Positions 7,845-14,868 of a DNA stretch of 14,919 nucleotides are shown piece by piece. The notes beneath the pieces were generated by a model. The model saw nothing but the letters and a program-made list of their open reading frames with translations, did no database searches and was not told where the DNA came from. This stretch comes from JBIICI01 sp044238935 (GTDB lineage: Bacteria > Pseudomonadota > Alphaproteobacteria > Micavibrionales > Micavibrionaceae), in assembly GCA_044238935.1 (NCBI GenBank), contig JBIICI010000027.1:1-14919 (forward strand). The letters are read 5' to 3'. The first letter of the stretch is position 1; every line of letters begins with the position of its first letter. Both the position numbers and the translations under genes were made by a program.

Positions 7845-7923
7845 ACTGTTGATGATAGTAATGACAAAACCGTGATTATTTAGCAAGTGATTTTTTAAAT
7901 TATTTTTAAAAAGGGGAATATAA

Positions 7924-8451
7924 ATGGCCACAAATGATAATAGCTCTTTTCAATCAGGTGAATTCGTTGTCTATCCTGCGCATGGCGTCGGCAAAATCGA
8001 AGGCACAGAAACGCATACCATTAGTGGCATTGATGTTTCCTTATATATCGTAAACTTTGAAAAAGACCGTATGCGTTTAAAAATCCCTGTGACAAAAGCG
8101 ATTAATTCTGGCTTACGTCGCCTATCAAACGCCAGTGATTTTGATACTGTGATTGCAACATTACAAGGAAAATCACGCGCCCGCCGCACAATGTGGAGCC
8201 GCCGCGCCCAAGAATATGAAGCCAAAATCAATTCAGGTGATCCTGTTGCCATTGCCGAAGTCTTGCGCGATCTTAAAAAATCCGCCACAGATAATGAGCA
8301 ATCTTTCAGCGAGCGCCAAATTTACCAAGCCGCATTGGAGCGTTTGGCTCGTGAATATGGCGCATTTTGTAAGACATCTGACTTCGAAGCCTCCCAAGAG
8401 CTTGAAAACTTAATGATGCAAAAGAAAACATCAAGCAAAATGGCAGCATAA
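7924..8451 (+). CDS. carD: CarD-family transcriptional regulator (CdnL-like)
   Basis: CarD/CdnL proteins bind the RNA polymerase beta subunit and stabilise the open promoter complex, notably at rRNA and growth promoters. The 175 residues have the N-terminal Tudor-like polymerase-interaction domain (about 9-70; GEFVVYPAHGVGKIEG and the basic DRMRLKIPV segment) and a helical C-terminal DNA-binding domain (about 75-165), including RARRTMWSRRAQEYE with the conserved Trp that contacts the promoter DNA in studied homologues. SFSERQIYQAALERLAREY is the usual closing helix. AGGGG lies before the ATG. It has its own promoter and a leader of about 150 bases, and a strong terminator follows. Confidence 0.93.
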   Translation: MATNDNSSFQSGEFVVYPAHGVGKIEGTETHTISGIDVSLYIVNFEKDRMRLKIPVTKAINSGLRRLSNASDFDTVIATLQGKSRARRTMWSRRAQEYEAKINSGDPVAIAEVLRDLKKSATDNEQSFSERQIYQAALERLAREYGAFCKTSDFEASQELENLMMQKKTSSKMAA

Positions 8452-8478
8452 TTTCATATAAAAATTGCATATACAATC

Positions 8479-8516
8479 AAAAGCCGAAAGCGTTTTTAAA
8501 CTCTTTCGGCTTTTTT
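8479..8516 (+). terminator. Strong intrinsic terminator of carD
   Basis: AAAAGCCGAAAG (8479-8490) pairs perfectly with CTTTCGGCTTTT (8503-8514), a 12-bp stem with a 12-base loop, followed by a T-run (8511-8516). It lies 27 bases past the carD stop. On the minus strand the stem is followed by T4, so it may also serve the convergent operon ending at 8553. Confidence 0.9.
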
Positions 8517-8552
8517 AATCTGTCGATAACAATAACTCAGATAAAAAACAGC

Positions 8553-9491
8553 CTACATCATTTCTGGTGGGTTTAACGGGCTTGGTTTTGGGTTGGTCAT
8601 ATAATGAATAATATCCATGATTTGACCTTTTATCACATCTGGGAAACTCTGTATTAAGTCTTTATGACGATCGATAAGCGCATCAACCGGCGCTTTCTTT
8701 TGCGCAATCATATAATCATAATATTGCATAATGGCATCGCTAAATAATGCGACCTGATCCGTATTGACATTCAATAGAAAATGATTAACAGCAAGCTCTA
8801 AAGCGTCTTTATACTGCGATTGCGTCCCTGAATCTAATTGTTTTAAGGCATGCATCGCAAAATAAAAAATACTATAGGATCCCTCCCCCCAATATAGTTC
8901 TTTTGCGTAATATTGCGTAATTGAATCACAATAAATATCATGCCCACTTTTTATAAAGGCATCCCCAATTTTGAAAAGAGGGTTTTGATTATGCTCGACT
9001 TTATCCATAAAATAATCTGAAACCTGCAATGCATTTTCATCAGGTAACAAACCAATCTTATCCAGATGTTTTAAAATTGGTGCCTCAATATCATTTGTAG
9101 CGATCTTATTTTGACGAAAATAGAATGCTGTTTTTAGATGCAGCTGAATAAATTCAAGCGCAGCTTCAGATGAAATTGCGTCATTCGTAATATTGGCAGC
9201 ATTTTCAAAAAAAATGTCGGTTAACGATGCCATATAATTCATAGTTTGTGGCTGTATATAGGTTAATCGATGCTGATCAAGATGACAATTTAAGGCAATC
9301 AAAAAAGAATTTAGATGCTCAATCTTACGCAGATCTTCTATGTCCTTTAATGTTATGATTGCCTCTTGAATCTGATTATCCAGATAATCAGGATTATAAT
9401 CTTTGGCAAGAGTCTCCGCACGCTGCAAAAATGCAATCATAAATTCCAAACGCCGATTTATTTTTTGATTATAAAGGGCACTTAGATTCAT
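8553..9491 (-). CDS. Unknown helical protein, third gene of a three-gene operon
   Basis: This 312-residue protein has no signal peptide or membrane segment and no family I recognise. It appears almost wholly alpha-helical, with many short amphipathic helices of 15-25 residues separated by Asn/Asp-Pro-type turns, which recalls helical-repeat (TPR-like) scaffolds without a readable TPR consensus. It is rich in Tyr, Phe and Met in the middle (KELYWGEGSYSIFYFAMHAL). The C-terminus is Pro-rich (NPKPSPLNPPEMM). Its ATG overlaps the stop of the upstream gene (ATGA at 9491-9488) and no ribosome site is visible, so translation is probably coupled. It ends 101 bases from carD in convergent orientation, with the carD terminator between. 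Local GC is low in parts (9301-9360 is 17 of 60 by hand count). Confidence 0.75.
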   Translation of the reverse strand: MNLSALYNQKINRRLEFMIAFLQRAETLAKDYNPDYLDNQIQEAIITLKDIEDLRKIEHLNSFLIALNCHLDQHRLTYIQPQTMNYMASLTDIFFENAANITNDAISSEAALEFIQLHLKTAFYFRQNKIATNDIEAPILKHLDKIGLLPDENALQVSDYFMDKVEHNQNPLFKIGDAFIKSGHDIYCDSITQYYAKELYWGEGSYSIFYFAMHALKQLDSGTQSQYKDALELAVNHFLLNVNTDQVALFSDAIMQYYDYMIAQKKAPVDALIDRHKDLIQSFPDVIKGQIMDIIHYMTNPKPSPLNPPEMM

Positions 9492-9877
9492 GGAAGTTGT
9501 CTATTCTGAGGAGCTTTAGGAGAAGGACGATTAGGATATGAATCCAACAGATTTTGCTGTTCTTTTAGATTTTTTTCTAATTTCAGGAGTAAGGGTTCTA
9601 AAGATTGCGCAATATCAGGCTTAATATGGTTAATAAAGCCAGCCATGTCCTGCAAAAATTTCTTAACCGCTTTTTTCTCATGTATCAAATAGTCATCAAC
9701 ATTTAAATCAATTGCTGCATGCAAGATCAATTCTTTTAAAGATAATGAATCAAGGATAAAAACAGATTCCATCATTTCAAAAAGATGGAGACTCATAATT
9801 TCTCTCTCTTGATCTAACAGTATTTTAACAAGGTTGCACAAAGCTGGGGTTGTATGATAGGGATCTTTTTCAATCAT
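9488..9877 (-). CDS. Unknown small helical protein, second gene of a three-gene operon
   Basis: This 129-residue protein is predicted to be cytoplasmic and helical, with a Leu-rich core (LCNLVKILLDQEREIMSLHL) and a probable coiled-coil-like stretch at about 88-112 (SLEPLLLKLEKNLKEQQNLL) followed by a Pro-rich tail. I recognise no family. A segment KKFLQDMAGFINHIKPDIAQ has loose similarity in spacing to KKEFFSLLENIAKLNPAIGM near the end of the next gene upstream, which could be distant paralogy or chance. It starts 8 bases after the stop of the 9886-10404 gene, with a weak ribosome site, and its stop overlaps the next start by four bases. It is likely part of one translational unit with both neighbours. 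Confidence 0.7.
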   Translation of the reverse strand: MIEKDPYHTTPALCNLVKILLDQEREIMSLHLFEMMESVFILDSLSLKELILHAAIDLNVDDYLIHEKKAVKKFLQDMAGFINHIKPDIAQSLEPLLLKLEKNLKEQQNLLDSYPNRPSPKAPQNRQLP

Positions 9878-9885
9878 TTTCGGCG

Positions 9886-10404
9886 CTAAGACTCCAGCAC
9901 ATCCATTCCGATAGCGGGATTAAGCTTGGCTATGTTTTCAAGCAATGAAAAGAACTCTTTTTTTAGATTTTGATATGGCTCTGTCTTGAACCTCTTTTCT
10001 AAACCATGACGACCAATCCGATTGCCGTCCGCACCATAGAAACAGTGCATTATACTGTCAATTTGCTCCAGACATATCATCGAAATTTTATCAATATCCA
10101 TAAAAAGAGCATTAGAATCAAGTTGATCTAGATCAGAATCCTCTAAAGACTCTTCCTCCTCTATTGAATCAAAAATAATATTAAATAATGCAATCGCCCT
10201 TTGGGCTGAGGTATAATCTGCGATATGAAACGCATCCATAAAAACCTGATGAGTTTCAAGAATTAAGTCATCAAATACATCTCCATACTCGTATGATACA
10301 AAAAGATCATCTAAACGTTCTGCTATATTATCTAAATATTCTTCACATTCCTTACCCTCGTTTAAATCTGCTATAACGCCGAAATCATCTTTTGCTGATG
10401 TCAT
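9886..10404 (-). CDS. Unknown acidic helical protein, first gene of a three-gene operon
   Basis: The 172-residue product is strikingly acidic, with an Asp/Glu cluster at about 80-95 (SIEEEESLEDSDLDQLD) and a largely helical pattern. There is no signal peptide, no membrane segment and no motif that I recognise. Two Cys (CLEQIDSIMHC) lie in the middle. It leads the three-gene operon; a GAAGAG ribosome-site-like stretch is about ten bases before the ATG. The 113 bases upstream (10405-10517) are very AT-rich and hold no clear promoter; TATGCT near 10455 is the best -10 guess. High acidity could mean a nucleic-acid-mimic or adaptor role, but nothing here proves it. Confidence 0.7.
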   Translation of the reverse strand: MTSAKDDFGVIADLNEGKECEEYLDNIAERLDDLFVSYEYGDVFDDLILETHQVFMDAFHIADYTSAQRAIALFNIIFDSIEEEESLEDSDLDQLDSNALFMDIDKISMICLEQIDSIMHCFYGADGNRIGRHGLEKRFKTEPYQNLKKEFFSLLENIAKLNPAIGMDVLES

Positions 10405-10517
10405 TTTTTATACTCTTCTACGAATTCACAAAGGCTTATTCCTTGTTAAAATAGAATTAGCATAAAAAAATTTTATTTTCCAGAACTATAACGATTTTAA
10501 AGTTAAAAAAATGCATT

Positions 10518-10757
10518 TTAATGGAGAGTCAAAACATGCAAATCAAATTGCGATAAAAAATCTCTTGCATGGGGTAAGGACTCAATGACCGATAAAACCG
10601 TTCCATCGGCAGCATGAATGCTAAAAACAGGCTGATCATGAATTATAACGGGCTTTATATAAGCCATCACATTTAACCCTAAATTACGCAAATCCTCACT
10701 GGATAAAGTATTCAGAAACGCACGTTTTTTTTGTTCAAAATTATCAATATAAATCAT
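10518..10757 (-). CDS. DUF1150 family protein
   Basis: This small protein (79 residues from the second ATG) matches the DUF1150 pattern: LRNLGLNVMAYIKPV, then FSIHAADGTVLSV, then a closing ARDFLSQFDLHVLTLH. DUF1150 genes are commonly found right after hsp20 in alphaproteobacteria, as here, with a 29-base gap; their function is not established. There are two in-frame ATGs. The AGGGGG ribosome site touches the first (10763) but is six bases from the second (10757), so the second is preferred. The Ala-Ala-Asp-Gly-Thr turn is the family's most constant part. Co-expression with Hsp20 suggests a stress or proteostasis role, by inference. Confidence 0.85.
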   Translation of the reverse strand: MIYIDNFEQKKRAFLNTLSSEDLRNLGLNVMAYIKPVIIHDQPVFSIHAADGTVLSVIESLPHARDFLSQFDLHVLTLH

Positions 10758-10786
10758 ACACATCCCCCTTAGAGATTCAATATTAC

Positions 10787-11266
10787 TTACTTCAATGGCG
10801 CTTCAAGAGCCGTCATTGGTTTCAACATTGGTGGTTGTTTATCCGTGTTTTTTGTAATCGAAATTTTACGCGCATTGGATTCAGGCACAACGCGCACCAT
10901 GTGAATATGCAGCAATCCATTATCCATGGATGCCCCCTCAACCTCAATGCCATCGGCTAAAACAAAGCTCCGTTGGAATTGGCGCGTTGCAATACCGCGA
11001 TATAAATAAACGCGCCCCTCCTCCTCTTCCGACTCGCGATGCTTGCCGCGTATGGTTAATTGATTTTGCTCAATTTCAATATCCAAATCATCTTGTGTAA
11101 ATCCAGCAACGGCCAAGGTAATGCGTAACCCTGTATCGCCAATCTGTTCAATATTATAATGGGGATAGCCCTCAGGCGCTGTTTTCTTTAATCGATCAAA
11201 TGTGCGTTCAAAATGATCAAACCCTAAAAATAAAGGCGATTCAAACAAAGATAATCGTGGATTCAT
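10787..11266 (-). CDS. Small heat-shock protein Hsp20 (IbpA type)
   Basis: Hsp20 proteins form oligomers that hold unfolding proteins until refolding chaperones act. The 159 residues contain an N-terminal arm with the alphaproteobacterial FLGFDHFERTFDRL motif (13-26), an alpha-crystallin domain at about 35-127 (YNIEQIGDTGLRITLAVAGF, LTIRGKH, FQRSFVLADGIEVEGASMDNGLLHI) and the C-terminal I-x-I motif (ISI, 135-137) that docks neighbouring dimers. A longer tail than usual follows (to 159, PMLKPMTALEAPLK). The leader forms a ROSE-type thermometer, and GAGGAG lies 11 bases before the ATG. It is co-oriented with DUF1150, 29 bases upstream of its chosen start. Confidence 0.93.
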   Translation of the reverse strand: MNPRLSLFESPLFLGFDHFERTFDRLKKTAPEGYPHYNIEQIGDTGLRITLAVAGFTQDDLDIEIEQNQLTIRGKHRESEEEEGRVYLYRGIATRQFQRSFVLADGIEVEGASMDNGLLHIHMVRVVPESNARKISITKNTDKQPPMLKPMTALEAPLK

Positions 11267-11340
11267 ATAAATAAAAACTCCTCTTCTTAAAAACTGAGCA
11301 AGTTACAAACAGAAAAGCCCCTAAAGCGGCAGCTTTTTCT
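11267..11340 (-). promoter_or_regulatory. ROSE-type RNA thermometer in the hsp20 leader
   Basis: On the minus strand AACUU-G-CUC (11305-11296 region) pairs with GAGGAGUU (11283-11276), giving eight base pairs with one bulged G; the paired strand is the Shine-Dalgarno itself. The UUGCU motif and the bulged or syn G opposite AGGAG are the known hallmark of ROSE elements, where heat opens the weak stem. A second, steadier hairpin upstream is formed by GAAAAGCC and GGC...UUUUUC (complement of 11312-11339). The leader length of about 74 bases and the Hsp20 context fit the class. Confidence 0.8.
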
Positions 11341-11346
11341 TCTTAT

Positions 11347-11376
11347 ATGATATAAGATAAGCTATATAAAAATCAA
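11347..11376 (-). promoter_or_regulatory. Candidate promoter of hsp20 with a palindrome on the -10 box
   Basis: TTGATT (11376-11371) lies 18 bases from TATCAT (11352-11347) on the minus strand. The -10 box sits inside a perfect 15-base palindrome, CTTATAT-G-ATATAAG (11342-11356 on the plus strand). The boxes look sigma70-like; I saw no clear RpoH-type box. Confidence 0.45.
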
Positions 11377-11403
11377 TAAATTAATCGATACATCCCTAAA
11401 AAC

Positions 11404-11432
11404 AAAAAAGCGAGACTGATGCCCCGCTTTTT
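11404..11432 (-). terminator. Intrinsic terminator of the bactofilin gene
   Basis: AAAAAGCG and CGCTTTTT form an 8-bp stem (11405-11412 with 11425-11432) around a 12-base loop. On the minus strand it is followed by a T-rich run (TTG then T5) and lies 24 bases past the bactofilin stop, so it separates bactofilin from hsp20 transcription. Confidence 0.8.
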
Positions 11433-11455
11433 ATAAAACATGATTTGACAGTCTA

Positions 11456-12094
11456 TTAACCGTTTACAACCATTTTGTCAGCGCCAAATAAGCTCTCATC
11501 TTTGTTGTCTTCGGTTTTAGCTTTGTTAATTTCGCTGTTCATGGCGCTGTTCATAGACATGCTGACGCCATCATTATTTTTCTTTGCAGCAACTTTTGCA
11601 CCCAATGGGGTCAATGATCCTTCAACAGTTGCACCAGCTTCAACAGCCAATTCTTTGTATGAAATTGTCCCATTGATTTTTCCTGTGGAGCGCACAGTCA
11701 AGCGACCTTGAACAATAATATCCCCTTCAAATGCACCCGCAATAACGGCTTCGTCAATTTCAACAGTTCCAACAAATGTTCCTGCTTCAGCAATATCAAG
11801 CATTTTTGCGCCTTTTAAAGCGGCTTCAACGCGACCTTCGACGATTAAATGATCACAAGATTGGATTTCCCCAGCCAAAGTGATGCCTTGACCAACAACC
11901 AATTTACGCCCCATATCTGCTGCGCTGGATGCACCATAAGCAGGCGCTGAGCTTGCGTAAGGAGAAGCAGGAGCCGCAGCACGGTTCATGCCGCCTGCTT
12001 GGAATGGAGATGTGTAACCCTTACCAGGTAAACCAAGACCGCTGCGGGACTGGTTCTCAGAGGGGTTTTGTGTATCCGTTGGGTTTTGTGCCAT
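11456..12094 (-). CDS. Bactofilin (polymer-forming cytoskeletal protein)
   Basis: Bactofilins self-assemble without nucleotides into filaments that place cell-wall enzymes, stalk or polarity proteins. The 212-residue protein has a flexible Ala/Ser/Pro/Gly-rich N-terminus (1-60), then the DUF583 beta-helix domain at about 62-170, seen as repeating short strands with hydrophobic-Gly turns (KLVVGQGITLAGEIQSCDHL, VEGRVEAAL, AGTFVGTVEI, EGDIIVQGRLTVRSTGKING, LAVEAGATVEGSL). A polar, Lys/Asn/Met-rich tail closes it. The ribosome site AGGAAAGGA precedes the ATG. It stands alone between uvrC and hsp20, with its own promoter and terminator. The M23 peptidase gene that often accompanies bactofilins is not in the window. 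Confidence 0.92.
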   Translation of the reverse strand: MAQNPTDTQNPSENQSRSGLGLPGKGYTSPFQAGGMNRAAAPASPYASSAPAYGASSAADMGRKLVVGQGITLAGEIQSCDHLIVEGRVEAALKGAKMLDIAEAGTFVGTVEIDEAVIAGAFEGDIIVQGRLTVRSTGKINGTISYKELAVEAGATVEGSLTPLGAKVAAKKNNDGVSMSMNSAMNSEINKAKTEDNKDESLFGADKMVVNG

Positions 12095-12163
12095 GAAAAA
12101 ATCCTTTCCTATGTGCCGTTACTATCAAAAATATTAAAAAATCATTAAAATTACGTGAGTGTT

Positions 12164-12192
12164 ATTAAACACTAAAATCTAAAAAATCGCAA
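12164..12192 (-). promoter_or_regulatory. Bactofilin promoter with a dyad over the -10 box
   Basis: TTGCGA (12192-12187) lies exactly 17 bases from TTTAAT (12169-12164; five of six to TATAAT) on the minus strand, within TTTCTTGCG. The -10 box is the centre of a perfect inverted repeat AGTGTT-ATTA-AACACT (12158-12173). The start near 12157 leaves a leader of about 63 bases. No strong uvrC terminator is visible in this gap. Confidence 0.55.
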
Positions 12193-12237
12193 GAAAAACT
12201 ATTTGATTATTTTTGTTTTCATAAAAAATTATAACCC

Positions 12238-14148
12238 TCAATAATCCCTAAACCAATGATAGATCACCTCTGCTGTGGCTTTGTTAATGCCATCAACATG
12301 ACACAGATCGGTTATCGATGCATCCATAACCGCCTTGGCTGAGCCGAAATGGGATAATAAGGCTTTTTTTCGGACTTTTCCAATATTGGGAATGGTATCC
12401 AACGTTGTTTTATCAACCGACATTAATCGTTTATGACGCTGTGCCCCAATAGCAAAGCGGTGCACTTCGTCACGAATGGTTTGAATATAATGTAAGATAG
12501 GGTCATGATGCGGCAATTGAAATGCGTCCCCTGTATCAAGGTGTAACCATTCACGCCCTGCGTTCCGATCAATGCCTTTGGCAACGGCAACAACTTTGAA
12601 AAACCCTAAAATTCCCATCTCCTTTAATATATCCATAACGGTGGAAAGCTGCCCCTTTCCGCCATCAATTAAAATCAAATCAGGCAGATCAAAATTTTCC
12701 TTTAAATTTCGAAGAATGGAATCCTTGTGATCATTCTGATTTTCAATTGCATATTTTGATATTTCCCGAAAACGACGTTGCATGACCTCGCGCATCATGG
12801 CGTAATCATCGGCCGCATTAGATTGTTTGATGTTAAATTTACGATAGGCATTTTTGGCAAACCCGTCGCGCGTGGCAACAATCATTGCACCAATCATATC
12901 CGTACCTGATAAATGACTGTTATCATAGACTTCGATACGGTGTAAGGGGTGCACTAAATTTAACAAATCCCCCAGCCCATCCATTTTCTTTGCCAAAGAT
13001 TGGCTGCTGGCTTGGCGCTGTGCCAAGGCCATATCTGCATTCTTCAATGCCGCATCCACCAAGGCTTTTTTACTGCCACGTTGTGGATTTATGATCTTCA
13101 AGGGTGAATCCGCGATAGATGAGAGCGCCTCTTCTAAAACATCCTGTTCATCGGGGATCAGATTGGTCAATAAAATCGGTGGAATATCTTTGTTACTGTA
13201 AAATTGTGCAATAAAGGCAGACAAAACAGACTCGCTCCCTTCCTCAGAATCAAAACGTGGGAAATAGGATTTGTTCCCGTAATTTTGCCCCCCACGAATA
13301 AAAAAGACTTGGATACAAATTTGATCCTGTGCTGGAGTCCGTGCCAAGGCCATAATATCAGCATCATACAGCCCTGCCACTTGATTCAGGGCTTGGTGTG
13401 ATTGCATAGTTGTCATGGCTGCAATTCGATCACGCCATTGCGCCGCTTTTTCAAAATCCATCGCATCGCTGGCATCGTACATATGTTGCGCGAATTCGGC
13501 TTGGATCTCATTTGATTTGCCTGATAAAAACTTTTCGACAGATTGAATTTGTGCGGCATATTCTTCTTGTGTGACATAGCCTACACACGGGGCAGAACAG
13601 CGCTTAATATGATATTGCAAGCAAGGTCGGCTGCGATTGGCAAAGATTGAGTCGCTACAATTTCTGATCATAAATGCCTTTTGCAAGGTTATCAGCATCT
13701 CATTAACTAAATTTGCAGACAGATAAGGACCAAAAAATCGTCCCTCTACCCCTTTATGCCGCCCTCTATATTTTAACGCACGCGGGAAATTTTGATGGGT
13801 TGTCACATAAATATAGGGGAAAGATTTATCGTCTTTCAGCAAAATATTATATTGAGGTTGTAATTTTTTGATTAAAGTTGATTCTAGCAATAAGGCCTCT
13901 GCCTCTGTCGCTGTATGCACAACTTCCATGCGAACCGTGCGCGCCACCATCCGCTTTAAACGATTGGGTAACCGATCAAATTGCGTATAATTTAAGACAC
14001 GCCGCTTTAGCCTCTTTGCTTTGCCGACATATAAAACATTCTCTTGCGCATCAATCATCCTGTAAACGCCCGCAGTTTCAGGCAGAGATCTGATGAACTC
14101 TCTTATAACCTCAATGGCTTGTTGAATGTTTTTTTGAGCGTACGACAT
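12238..14148 (-). CDS. uvrC: Excinuclease ABC subunit C (UvrC)
   Basis: UvrC makes both incisions around bulky DNA lesions after UvrA and UvrB mark them. The 636 residues hold, in order: the GIY-YIG nuclease (GVY 27-29, YVG 40-42, a catalytic-type Glu at 89) for the 3' cut; a cysteine set C164, C176, C184, C188 (CX11CX7CX3C), matching the reported iron-sulfur site of UvrC; the UVR motif DFEKAAQWRDRI (231-242) that binds UvrB; an RNase H-like nuclease with D409 (EVYDNSH), D495 (LILIDGGKGQL) and H563 for the 5' cut; and tandem helix-hairpin-helix motifs at about 583-636. The frame is intact throughout. The ribosome site is poor. A perfect TATAAT (14166-14161) only 13 bases before the ATG suggests a very short leader. 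Confidence 0.96.
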   Translation of the reverse strand: MSYAQKNIQQAIEVIREFIRSLPETAGVYRMIDAQENVLYVGKAKRLKRRVLNYTQFDRLPNRLKRMVARTVRMEVVHTATEAEALLLESTLIKKLQPQYNILLKDDKSFPYIYVTTHQNFPRALKYRGRHKGVEGRFFGPYLSANLVNEMLITLQKAFMIRNCSDSIFANRSRPCLQYHIKRCSAPCVGYVTQEEYAAQIQSVEKFLSGKSNEIQAEFAQHMYDASDAMDFEKAAQWRDRIAAMTTMQSHQALNQVAGLYDADIMALARTPAQDQICIQVFFIRGGQNYGNKSYFPRFDSEEGSESVLSAFIAQFYSNKDIPPILLTNLIPDEQDVLEEALSSIADSPLKIINPQRGSKKALVDAALKNADMALAQRQASSQSLAKKMDGLGDLLNLVHPLHRIEVYDNSHLSGTDMIGAMIVATRDGFAKNAYRKFNIKQSNAADDYAMMREVMQRRFREISKYAIENQNDHKDSILRNLKENFDLPDLILIDGGKGQLSTVMDILKEMGILGFFKVVAVAKGIDRNAGREWLHLDTGDAFQLPHHDPILHYIQTIRDEVHRFAIGAQRHKRLMSVDKTTLDTIPNIGKVRKKALLSHFGSAKAVMDASITDLCHVDGINKATAEVIYHWFRDY

Positions 14149-14160
14149 TTTTTAAGACTT

Positions 14161-14166
14161 ATTATA
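14161..14166 (-). promoter_or_regulatory. Perfect -10 box just upstream of uvrC
   Basis: TATAAT on the minus strand ends 12 bases before the uvrC ATG, so the transcript would begin about six bases ahead of the start codon. No good -35 box stands at 17 bases (TGTTTT). It fits the lack of a clear ribosome site, but an AT-rich chance match is possible. Confidence 0.35.
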
Positions 14167-14211
14167 AAAATTATTCATTTAGAAAAACACACTTATTGAT
14201 TGCATTTTCTC

Positions 14212-14240
14212 TTGACTAAATACCAAAAATCCAAAATCAT
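14212..14240 (+). promoter_or_regulatory. Candidate promoter of the pentapeptide-repeat gene
   Basis: TTGACT (14212-14217; five of six to consensus, preceded by C) lies 17 bases from AATCAT (14235-14240; weak). The predicted start near 14247 gives a leader of about 59 bases ending in the GAGAGAA ribosome site. Confidence 0.4.
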
Positions 14241-14305
14241 TGAATACAACCATATGGTGCAAATACAATCTTACCCCAAACAAAAAGGCACAAGAGAGAA
14301 TCAAT

Positions 14306-14827
14306 ATGAAACTATATAAGATAAAACAAAAACAAAGTGGATCAATCTTATTTCAAGGCGATTACCAAAGTTTTAAACATTGTATCGAAGATGCCGTCAA
14401 TCAGAATATATCTCTGAAAAACGCAGATTTTTCACATCAAAACCTCAGCAATGCCATGCTGGATGACGCAGATTTCGAGGGCGCAGACTTTTCACACGCC
14501 AATCTAACAGGTGCAAACCTAACGCATACAAACCTTAGCAGCTGTGATTTTTCCCATGCGACTTTGTATAATTGCTTTTTATCCCTATCTTCGATGCATA
14601 AATGCAATTTTTCCTATGCATTTTTTGGGGGAACGGATATTGCAGGCGCATTAATAGACTACGCCTCTTTCGCAGGGTCATCGACTTTTTCACTGGCTTT
14701 TATCAATACCGAATCAATGATGGGCTGCACCTATTACCATGACGAAACAATGCGCATAGAATTTAATCAGCCCCCCTTGGTCGTAGGCGGATTAGGCTCA
14801 GAACCTATTGAATATGTATTTACATGA
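14306..14827 (+). CDS. Pentapeptide-repeat protein
   Basis: From the ATG at 14306 (174 residues) the protein has a short N-terminal alpha/beta part (MKLYKIKQKQSGSILFQGDY, then a helix to about 33). About twenty tandem A(D/N)LXX-type pentads follow (about 35-137): ADFSH, AMLDD, ADFEG, ADFSH, ANLTG, ANLTH, CDFSH, ASFAG. These should form a right-handed quadrilateral beta-helix. A non-repeat tail (about 140-174) ends in PPLVVGGLGSEPIEYVFT. This N-cap, repeat and PLV-x-GLGS tail layout recalls pentapeptide proteins in phage genomes, so a mobile origin is possible. An upstream TTG at 14240 is in frame but would cover the candidate promoter; GAGAGAA precedes the chosen ATG. Function is unknown: the fold also covers topoisomerase protectors and many unrelated proteins. 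The IS5-type element starts within about 40 bases of the stop. Confidence 0.85.
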   Translation: MKLYKIKQKQSGSILFQGDYQSFKHCIEDAVNQNISLKNADFSHQNLSNAMLDDADFEGADFSHANLTGANLTHTNLSSCDFSHATLYNCFLSLSSMHKCNFSYAFFGGTDIAGALIDYASFAGSSTFSLAFINTESMMGCTYYHDETMRIEFNQPPLVVGGLGSEPIEYVFT

Positions 14828-14868
14828 TAATTGATATGTGATTCACTTATGTTGAGGAGGAATTCATC

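Noticed and set aside
7771..7923. A known metabolite riboswitch in the carD leader
   Set aside because: I could match no conserved riboswitch core; only the short AT-rich stems are visible.
9488..9877. Frameshifted single gene split into 9488-9877 and 8553-9491
   Set aside because: The upstream protein ends in a natural Pro-rich tail and the junction is a standard four-base stop-start overlap, which is usual for coupled genes.
10505..10520. AAAATGCATTTT palindrome as terminator of DUF1150
   Set aside because: It overlaps the stop codon and is a short AT-only dyad with no GC core, so it is not a convincing terminator.
14306..14827. Pentapeptide protein as a protector of the topoisomerase IV encoded at 748-2787
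   Set aside because: The fold alone does not show topoisomerase binding, the genes are more than 11 kb apart, and the tail looks phage-like rather than like Qnr or MfpA proteins.
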